A stretch of DNA of 26,015 nt from a virus, in IMG/VR virus record IMGVR_UViG_3300037805_000095, positions 1 through 26,015 of that record; one strand, written 5' to 3'. How positions within the stretch are numbered: position 1 is the stretch's first letter; each line of letters starts with the position of its first letter. Below the pieces are notes generated by a model, which saw nothing but the letters and a program-made list of their open reading frames with translations, had not been told where the DNA came from and searched no databases. Positions 21,177-26,015 of this stretch are shown here, piece by piece. Both the position numbers and the translations under genes were made by a program.

Positions 21177-21185
21177 TTCAGTTTT

Positions 21186-21416
21186 CTATAGATATTTTCC
21201 TAACTCAGATTGTTTTTCAAGTTTTAGTATCTGTTTCCATATTTTAAGTTCTTTAGATTTATCAATTTTAGAAGAAGCAAGATCTTCGTCACTTAACTCT
21301 TCTAATGCTGAAATGATACTGAACATACCAGAAGAATCATAATAAGCAGATTTCACAGAACTAAGATCTGGAGTTTTAGCCTCTTTTAGAGTTTTAATTG
21401 TTTCTTTGTACAACAT
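21186..21416 (-). CDS. Unknown small helical protein, 76 aa
   Basis: The start at 21416 has AAGGAA upstream. The product is charged and almost entirely helical (MLYKETIKTLKEAKTPDLSS, then ALEELSDEDL, then KIWKQILKLEKQ). There is no family match or membrane segment. It is driven by the promoter at 21450-21479. Confidence 0.6.
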   Translation of the reverse strand: MLYKETIKTLKEAKTPDLSSVKSAYYDSSGMFSIISALEELSDEDLASSKIDKSKELKIWKQILKLEKQSELGKYL

Positions 21417-21449
21417 TATTGTTCCTTTTTAATTTTTAAAGTAAGATTC

Positions 21450-21479
21450 ATTATAGCATGGTGTTGACTTCCTTGTCAA
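21450..21479 (-). promoter_or_regulatory. Early promoter with 18-base spacer
   Basis: TTGACA (21474-21479), 18 bases, TATAAT (21450-21455), with TGC before the -10 (extended -10). The AGGAAGTC after the -35 matches the copies at 4563 and 6949. Confidence 0.75.
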
Positions 21480-21502
21480 CCTTCATTTTTCAAATAAATG
21501 AA

Positions 21503-21901
21503 TTATTTTGAAACACATCCAGCAATAGCAGGACCGAAACCATCACAGTATACTAGAGGCACTTGTCTGAAATATACAGCAGGAGCAGGATCAACTAACT
21601 CTAGTGTAATATCCACTAAACCTTGTACACCTATAGCATCAAGGGACTCATCCACTAATACCATCAATGCACAATCATCAAGCAGATATGCTCGGTTAGT
21701 GTCAATCTCACTTTCTATCGATGTAAAGTAAACACCCGTTAGACTGTCTACATTGTTGCATCTGTATTCCCAATAATATTGAGACTCAGAGTCTGGACTT
21801 ACAAAACCCGATCCAGTTGTGTAGTGGTTAACTTTGGTATGGTTAGCACTAGCAGATGCTATTGATAGTGCAAGTAGTAGTGTTACGTGTAATATTTTCA
21901 T
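21503..21901 (-). CDS. Exported protein of unknown function, 132 aa
   Basis: A strong signal peptide (MKILHVTLLLALSIASASA, cleavage about residue 19) precedes a mature part with four cysteines (in YRCNN, DDCAL, VYCDG and AGCVS). These could form two disulfides in the periplasm. It is probably beta-rich. No family is recognised. It has its own promoter, overlapping the end of the nuclease gene, so it is expressed from the same exported-protein cluster but independently. Confidence 0.7.
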   Translation of the reverse strand: MKILHVTLLLALSIASASANHTKVNHYTTGSGFVSPDSESQYYWEYRCNNVDSLTGVYFTSIESEIDTNRAYLLDDCALMVLVDESLDAIGVQGLVDITLELVDPAPAVYFRQVPLVYCDGFGPAIAGCVSK

Positions 21902-21950
21902 TCTTAATGTTCTCGATTTTAGTTTAAAATTGGACTTTTAGAAGTCCGTT

Positions 21951-21979
21951 ATTATAATATAGATCATATCAGTTGTTAA
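21951..21979 (-). promoter_or_regulatory. Early promoter overlapping the end of the nuclease gene
   Basis: TTAACA (21974-21979), 17 bases, TATAAT (21951-21956). The TAA inside the -35 is the stop codon of the upstream nuclease gene. A small hairpin GGACTT/AAGTCC (21932-21947) falls at the predicted transcript start. Confidence 0.65.
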
Positions 21980-22440
21980 GGGTTATTTAAATCACACCAA
22001 GATTCTTTTTTCTTGCCATAATATTCACGAGCATAACCTTTTTCTAGTAACATCATTCTAAGACTTTTACCATCTAGGAGGATATCACCCAAAACTCGTC
22101 CTCCATATTTATCCCATTTTATAATAGCGACTCGTTGAACTTTACTTTCTTTGATCATTTTTTTAGTGAAGTTGCTTGCTTCTTCACCATGCCGTGCTTC
22201 GGTTTCGCATTCTGCTCTCCAACTCTTTTCAGGAGTATCAACACCAAACACTCGAATCGATAATTCTTGTTTCAATGGTGCGGGTAGAAAGTTTGCTTCA
22301 AATGCAACAGTATCTCCATCAATTACTCTTGTGATTTTGTAGTCATATATAGCAGCAACTTTCTCTTTAGCAAATGCCAAAGGATTTATCACTAGTTTCA
22401 TAACTATCATTAATCCTAGTAATATTTTTACACTTCTCAT
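21976..22440 (-). CDS. Exported staphylococcal-type (thermo)nuclease
   Basis: A 154-aa SNase-family nuclease with an N-terminal signal sequence (cleavage near LAFA, residue 24). The catalytic set is complete. VIDGDT (39-44) is present, R63 in SIRVFG matches Arg35, and D68-T69-P70-E71 in GVDTPE matches Asp40/Thr41/Glu43. R115 in KYGGRVLGDI matches Arg87, and the LLEKGYAREYYG end fits the family. These Ca-dependent enzymes cut DNA and RNA. Export places it in the periplasm or outside the cell, where it could attack incoming DNA or external nucleic acid. The start lacks a clear Shine-Dalgarno sequence. No promoter was confidently found in the 172-base gap upstream. Confidence 0.88.
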   Translation of the reverse strand: MRSVKILLGLMIVMKLVINPLAFAKEKVAAIYDYKITRVIDGDTVAFEANFLPAPLKQELSIRVFGVDTPEKSWRAECETEARHGEEASNFTKKMIKESKVQRVAIIKWDKYGGRVLGDILLDGKSLRMMLLEKGYAREYYGKKKESWCDLNNP

Positions 22441-22452
22441 ACCGTACCCACA

Positions 22453-22577
22453 TTTAAACGATTTTAACCTTTATAAGTCATTGATTACTAACATGAATAA
22501 TAGTGCTATTTTCACTTAATATTGTTATTGATGCAATGATACCTATTAGTTCTAGTTATAATGCATTTTAAACGATT
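22453..22577 (-). repeat. Direct repeat AATCGTTTAAA in the gap between regA block and nuclease
   Basis: Copies lie at 22453-22463 and 22567-22577 (minus-strand AATCGTTTAAA), bracketing 103 bases with no open frame. The second lies next to a TATAAT-like sequence without a clear -35. A weak hairpin AAACTA/TAGTTT (22596-22610) follows the stop of the 79-aa gene. Possible operator or promoter scar. Nothing else is recognised in 22441-22612. Confidence 0.4.
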
Positions 22578-22612
22578 ATAATATATAACATGTTGAAACT
22601 ATTGTAGTTTTA

Positions 22613-22852
22613 TTACAAAGTAACCCAACCGGTTTCAGTTAAAACCTTAACAGGATCATTAGTTTCTATCCAGACTCTAGCACCACAAGAAAGTGGTTTA
22701 TCTTTACTATAAACAACTTTCCCATTAATAAAATCTGCTTCATACCCATATATATTATCTTTATATGTTTTACAGGTAATGACAGGATTATTTTGATCCC
22801 TGTTATTATTAGATTTTATCACATGTTGGTTGATATGTATTATACGTTTCAT
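22613..22852 (-). CDS. Conserved small marine-phage protein, 79 aa
   Basis: The start MKRIIHINQHVIKSN and the block KPLSCGARVWIET match a small family I recall from marine T4-type phages. PVITCKTYKDNIYGYEADF lies between. Probably beta-rich. Function unknown. It begins 2 bases after the regA stop and ends the 44-62-regA transcript, so it probably acts in the replication period. Confidence 0.75.
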   Translation of the reverse strand: MKRIIHINQHVIKSNNNRDQNNPVITCKTYKDNIYGYEADFINGKVVYSKDKPLSCGARVWIETNDPVKVLTETGWVTL

Positions 22853-22854
22853 AA

Positions 22855-23274
22855 TTAATGAACAGTTCCTATATTATATTTTGGACTTAGTTCCCATTCA
22901 GATTTTTCTTTATGTGATATTACTTTGATTTGTCTTAGAGGTGCAACATCAGTAGCAGTGGCAGGGTTTACCATAGAAATCAAACCCCAATCTGATAATA
23001 GTGTAGCAACTGTGTTACGTCTTTGTAAATCATTCACGGATAGATTAGATGGTTTAGCATCTAAAATAAACAATTCTTTAAAATGAACAATGAAATATCT
23101 ACCTTGCTTATGTAAAATATGACAAGACTGATATAAGATTTTATCTCTTCTTGAAGCAACACCAATACGTGTTAAAGTTTCTCTAACTTTCAAAAAATCA
23201 TCTGGTTCATTCAAAGTGATTTCCAGCATCATCTCTGGAGTCCAATCCTGTACTTCTGTATTATTATTTTCCAC
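22855..23274 (-). CDS. regA: RegA translational repressor of early mRNAs
   Basis: A 139-aa homologue of T4 RegA, which binds ribosome binding sites of early mRNAs. The body matches T4: DDFLKVRETLTRIGVA, then LYQSCHILHKQGRYFIVHF, then HKEKSEWELSPKYNIGTV. The frame opens with a GTG at 23274 that overlaps the end of gp62 and has AAGGA upstream. An ATG at 23229 would align with the T4 start (MLEITLNEPDDF against MIEINLKTPEDF). The longer form is kept because its ribosome binding site is better, but the start is not certain. Gene order 44-62-regA is as in T4. Confidence 0.92.
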   Translation of the reverse strand: MENNNTEVQDWTPEMMLEITLNEPDDFLKVRETLTRIGVASRRDKILYQSCHILHKQGRYFIVHFKELFILDAKPSNLSVNDLQRRNTVATLLSDWGLISMVNPATATDVAPLRQIKVISHKEKSEWELSPKYNIGTVH

Positions 23275-23638
23275 CTTTAAATATCCTTAATTTCAATTCA
23301 TCAATTTGACTATTTGATAGAAGCGGAATAACCTTTCTTGCCTTATCAGCAGAATAACCATAATATTCCATAACAACTTCTAATGCTTCAGATTCAGTTT
23401 CCTTTCCCCATTTAGAGAACCTTTTCCGTTTCCTAATTGTATTTAGGAGGAAATCGAACTGAAGTTTATTATCAAGTTTGTGATATTTATTCATTTCATT
23501 GGCATAAAGAATGGTATCATTGAAGTACGATAATGAACGATTTATAACAAATGAGTTATATTCCTTTTCAGTTAACGCATCAACGATAAGATTTTTTTTG
23601 GTTTTGTTAATAGCCGTTACAAAATCATATGGATTCAT
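23264..23638 (-). CDS. 62: Sliding clamp loader small subunit, gp62
   Basis: A 124-aa protein between gp44 and RegA, the T4 position of gp62. The NPYDFVTAINKTKKNLI start fits this subunit in marine T4-type phages. FDFLLNTIRKRKRFSKWGK, MEYYGYSADKARKVIPLL and the final LRIFKGG segment fit as well. It is shorter than T4 gp62 (187 aa). With gp44 it forms the ATP-driven complex that opens and loads gp45. It starts 1 base after the gp44 stop (coupled translation) and overlaps regA by 11 bases. Confidence 0.85.
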   Translation of the reverse strand: MNPYDFVTAINKTKKNLIVDALTEKEYNSFVINRSLSYFNDTILYANEMNKYHKLDNKLQFDFLLNTIRKRKRFSKWGKETESEALEVVMEYYGYSADKARKVIPLLSNSQIDELKLRIFKGGK

Positions 23639-23639
23639 A

Positions 23640-24581
23640 TTACTTGAACTCTACAGATGACATGATTTCAGTCATGCAAGCAACCAAATTGATTTCATGA
23701 TCAGCAACGAATGAATTCTTGTATTGATAATCAGCAATCAATAATACCAGTTGAGGTATAGATTGTGGTTGTATGTATTCCATCATGTTATCGTATAAGT
23801 TACGAAAGATTGCTTGAGGTTCTGAATCAATATTATTAACGACCCATTGACGCATTGACTTAAAATCTTTAGTTTTAAGATGTTTCATTAGATCTTTAAT
23901 ATTTGAATCAGATAGATTGACCAGTAATCCTGCATCAATCTTTCCTGTTATAGCATATCTTTGTAGTTCATTTAATACTCTTCTCCAATCAGGAAAATAC
24001 TTTGTAATAACTTGTGCCACAACTTCGGGTACAAATTCTACATTTTCTTCTTTCAAGATTTGAGTTACCCGTTTGAAGAATTGTCCAGCAAGTTCAGGTT
24101 TATCTTTATTGGATATACTAAATTCATATACAGAACATCTTGAATGTAATGGTGCAATGATTTTATTCTTAAAGTTACAAGTTAAGATAAATCTACAGTT
24201 ATTAGAGAATTCCTCAATGAAACCTCTTAATGCAGGTTGAACAGAATCTGCATTAAGATAATCTGCTTCATCTAGAATTACTACTTTATAACCACCTTGT
24301 AAAGAAACAGATGAAGCAAAAGATCTGATCTTGTCACGAACAGTATCAATCTTTCGTCCTTCATCTGATCCATTTATCAAAATGTAGTCTAACCCTAATT
24401 CGTTACACAATGCTTTTGCTATAGTCGTTTTACCAACACCAGCAGAACCAGTAAATAACATATTAGGGATTTCACCTGACTTAACGATCTCTTTAAATAC
24501 TTTCTTAATAGGTTTTGGTAGAATGCAATCTTCTACAGTCCTAGGTCGGTATTTTTCAACATATAAAAACTCATTGCTCAT
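23640..24581 (-). CDS. 44: Sliding clamp loader ATPase subunit, gp44
   Basis: A 313-aa AAA+ ATPase, close to T4 gp44 in length. It begins EFLYVEKYRPRTVEDCILP. Walker A is GSAGVGKTT (45-53), Walker B is LDEAD (103-107) and the arginine-finger motif is SRC (147-149). The C-terminal helical collar follows. It loads the gp45 clamp for gp43. The ATG at 24581 is chosen, with AGGGG about 10 bases upstream. A TTG two codons earlier is possible. Its promoter is at 24613-24641. Confidence 0.94.
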   Translation of the reverse strand: MSNEFLYVEKYRPRTVEDCILPKPIKKVFKEIVKSGEIPNMLFTGSAGVGKTTIAKALCNELGLDYILINGSDEGRKIDTVRDKIRSFASSVSLQGGYKVVILDEADYLNADSVQPALRGFIEEFSNNCRFILTCNFKNKIIAPLHSRCSVYEFSISNKDKPELAGQFFKRVTQILKEENVEFVPEVVAQVITKYFPDWRRVLNELQRYAITGKIDAGLLVNLSDSNIKDLMKHLKTKDFKSMRQWVVNNIDSEPQAIFRNLYDNMMEYIQPQSIPQLVLLIADYQYKNSFVADHEINLVACMTEIMSSVEFK

Positions 24582-24612
24582 TTTCAAATAACCCCTTTCA
24601 TTATAAATTAAT

Positions 24613-24641
24613 AGTATACATTATATTGTATATCAAGTCAA
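24613..24641 (-). promoter_or_regulatory. Promoter of the 44-62-regA unit
   Basis: TTGACT (24636-24641), 17 bases, TATACT (24613-24618) on the minus strand. It is weaker than the cassette promoters, matching the consensus at 10 of 12 positions. Confidence 0.6.
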
Positions 24642-24653
24642 GTGTTTCTTTGT

Positions 24654-24890
24654 TTAGACTAACTCAGTGGCATCTACACGATCTTCTTCTTCTTCAGGTG
24701 GACCATCAACACCTTCGGATTCTACTCTTGCTGCTTCAACGAATGCTGAAAACTTATCATATAATGTGCCAACAGCAGTTAATTCGTTGGGTTTAAATGC
24801 ACCACGTTCAGTAGTGATATTGATAATGGACAACACAGTTTGTAGATCTTGTAATGATAATCCAGCAGGTTGTTGTACTTCTTCTGTCAT
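24654..24890 (-). CDS. Small acidic protein between gp45 and gp44, 78 aa
   Basis: A helical N-terminal half (LSLQDLQTVLSIINITTERG, then AVGTLYDKFSAFVEAA) precedes an acidic tail (PPEEEEDRVDATELV). A protein of this kind between the clamp and clamp-loader genes is a feature of marine T4-type phages and is absent from T4 itself. The ribosome binding site GGAG lies inside the last gp45 codons, 1 base from the gp45 stop, so translation is coupled to the clamp. A replisome accessory role is inferred from position only. Confidence 0.75.
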   Translation of the reverse strand: MTEEVQQPAGLSLQDLQTVLSIINITTERGAFKPNELTAVGTLYDKFSAFVEAARVESEGVDGPPEEEEDRVDATELV

Positions 24891-24891
24891 G

Positions 24892-25572
24892 CTATACTCC
24901 GTAGGTTGAATTCTTTTCTAAGGCAACAAAATATTCCATATCAGAATTTAATGTTTTGAACTTAGAAATAAGTTTTGATGATATTGATACTTCATAATCA
25001 TCTTGAATGAATTTAAAATTATTTATATTGAAAATTAGTTTACAAGTAACATCGGATACTTCCATATTCTGTACTTCAATATCAAAGGAGTTTGATGTTA
25101 CATCTTTGGTGTCAGTAACGACAAGTTTAGGGATATCACCTGGTGTACAAGTAAGCACCACATCAGTTACACCTAGAGTAGAACATGCAGTTCGGATATT
25201 AGACATATCATCAGCAGTCAATACAAAGGTGACATCAACAGGAGGCATCACAATTTCTTTGGTGGGTGTTGTAAGGATTGATGGACTTGCAAAGAAGTAT
25301 TTTACTGAACGTCTACCTTCTGATACCCGTACAAATTTCATATCAGGATCAAACACTAGATCTGGATCAGAAAACATATGGATAACACTAAGGAATTCAT
25401 TTAGGTCATAGATACCAAATTGTGCTTCAATCTCTTGTTCAATCTTAGCAGTTGCCATAATGGTTTTTGCTTCAGACATAGTTTTGATTGTATTGCCTGG
25501 ATTAAAAACAATGTTCGAATTGATAGAACCAAAGTTCTTTAATACTGCTAATGTTTCTTCTGTAAATTTCAT
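24892..25572 (-). CDS. 45: Sliding clamp, gp45
   Basis: A 226-aa clamp protein, against 228 aa in T4. It starts MKFTEETLAVLKNFGSINSN and has the clamp-type repeats of beta strands (DLNEFLSVIHMFSDPDLVF, then ILTTPTKEIVMPPVDVTF). It encircles DNA as a trimer, tethers gp43 and, in T4, activates late transcription, which fits the TATAAATA promoters seen here. The ATG at 25572 has AAGGTG upstream. A GTG at 25584 is part of that site. Its promoter is at 25606-25634. Confidence 0.92.
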   Translation of the reverse strand: MKFTEETLAVLKNFGSINSNIVFNPGNTIKTMSEAKTIMATAKIEQEIEAQFGIYDLNEFLSVIHMFSDPDLVFDPDMKFVRVSEGRRSVKYFFASPSILTTPTKEIVMPPVDVTFVLTADDMSNIRTACSTLGVTDVVLTCTPGDIPKLVVTDTKDVTSNSFDIEVQNMEVSDVTCKLIFNINNFKFIQDDYEVSISSKLISKFKTLNSDMEYFVALEKNSTYGV

Positions 25573-25605
25573 TATATTATTCACCTTATTTAATTATAAA
25601 AAACT

Positions 25606-25634
25606 ATTATACTACACTTTTAACTATTTGTCAA
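25606..25634 (-). promoter_or_regulatory. Early promoter of the sliding clamp gene
   Basis: TTGACA (25629-25634), 17 bases, TATAAT (25606-25611), a perfect consensus, 34 bases before the gp45 ATG. The -35 lies inside the last codons of the upstream gene. Confidence 0.85.
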
Positions 25635-25907
25635 GTCATCATCATCATTAAGATCGTGTTGATGAATTGCCATGATAGTATAATGTAAAGTCTTCATCAG
25701 ATCATCCCGATTTGACCCATTCTTCTTTCCGTATCTTTGGGCATACTTCAATATATTACCAACGAAAAACCCCATCCCATGTCCAGAATCAATAATGAAT
25801 TCTGATGCTTGGAACTTATTCCTTGAATAATGTTGAGAATATGTAGCATCTATATAGTGCTTAATATCATCAAGGATTTCATCTTCATTATATCTGTAGT
25901 TAATCAT
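25620..25907 (-). CDS. DUF3310-like small phage protein
   Basis: A 95-aa protein whose SGHGMGFFVGNILKYAQRYG followed by KKNGSNRDDLMKTLHYT matches the 'G...GN..KY..R.g.K....eDL.Ka..Y' pattern of DUF3310, a domain shared with T7 gp1.7-type nucleotide kinases. The kinase function cannot be assumed here. The ATG at 25907 overlaps the stop of the upstream partial gene (ATGA). The in-frame TTG at 25919 is less likely. The C-terminus is acidic (DLNDDDDL). Confidence 0.65.
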   Translation of the reverse strand: MINYRYNEDEILDDIKHYIDATYSQHYSRNKFQASEFIIDSGHGMGFFVGNILKYAQRYGKKNGSNRDDLMKTLHYTIMAIHQHDLNDDDDLTNS

Positions 25908-26015
25908 GCAATTTCCCAATCAGTTCTAAAAATATATTGTTGAAAACTTGGCGTTTTAAGAACTCCACCATCGGACAAACTAACCTTTACTATACCATCC
26001 TCCTTAAACCAATGA
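25904..26015 (-). CDS. Partial gene, C-terminus only, unknown product
   Basis: The frame enters from the right edge and ends at the TGA overlapping the DUF3310-like start. Thirty-six residues are visible, including KEDGIVKVSLSDGGVLKTP and YIFRTDWEIA. Probably beta-rich. No family is recognised from this fragment. Confidence 0.6.
   Translation of the reverse strand, partial: HWFKEDGIVKVSLSDGGVLKTPSFQQYIFRTDWEIA

Noticed and set aside
21932-21947. Hairpin GGACTT-TTAG-AAGTCC considered as terminator of the nuclease gene
   Set aside because: It overlaps the predicted start point of the promoter at 21951-21979, has only a 6-bp stem and lacks a T tract. The role is unclear.
25007-25411. Plus-strand open frame of 134 codons
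   Set aside because: It lies entirely antisense to the sliding clamp gene, has no ribosome binding site or family features, and looks like a shadow frame. Other plus-strand frames over minus-strand genes were rejected for the same reason.

Overview
The window reads as early/middle-gene DNA of a lytic T4-type myovirus. Diagnostic T4-family replication genes are all on the minus strand: sliding clamp (gp45), clamp loader (gp44, gp62), translational repressor RegA, family B DNA polymerase (gp43), UvsX recombinase and DnaB-type helicase (gp41). The AT-rich composition, ThyX, dCMP deaminase, a MazG-like protein, Hsp20 and many small unknown proteins fit a marine phage such as a cyanophage or pelagiphage relative. 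The host cannot be named from this sequence. The early promoters match bacterial sigma-70 very closely, and there are no photosynthesis genes, tRNAs or CRISPR arrays. No stretch longer than about 300 bases lacks a gene.

Layout, left to right, minus strand unless stated. (1) 1-7000 is an accessory region of short units, each led by a TTGACA-N16/17-TATAAT promoter. It holds a restriction-modification-like set: a two-gene N6-adenine methylase and a fused GIY-YIG-like nuclease / SF2 helicase. It also holds a SleB-type exported cell-wall hydrolase and several unknowns. (2) 7000-13220 is the recombination, replication and nucleotide module: HNH-AP2 endonuclease, ThyX, gp41 helicase, a small protein, UvsX, dCMP deaminase, an AEP-type primase-like protein, a MazG-like protein and two small proteins. 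(3) 13335-14254 is the only plus-strand section. It has two genes (DUF1353 and an EF-hand membrane protein) behind a T4-type late promoter, and is closed by a double hairpin. (4) 14371-16734 has small early phage proteins in two transcription units. (5) 16805-19441 is the DNA polymerase, with the remnant of a second, unrelated DNA methylase just beyond its stop codon. (6) 19540-22440 is an insertion between regA and gene 43, which are adjacent in T4. It carries Hsp20 and three proteins with signal peptides, one of them a staphylococcal-type nuclease. (7) 22613-26015 is the regA-62-44-x-45 block plus a DUF3310-like protein and a partial gene.

How it works together: gp45/44/62, gp43, gp41, UvsX and perhaps the AEP protein form the replisome and recombination machinery. 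dCMP deaminase and ThyX supply dTMP (dCMP to dUMP to dTMP), and RegA would repress early mRNAs. Sixteen sigma-70-like promoters were located by eye, several nearly identical over about 65 bp. They look like mobile promoter cassettes that bring in single accessory genes. Several apparent N-terminal extensions (start codon inside the -35 box) are translated promoter sequence, so starts were moved to the internal ATG.
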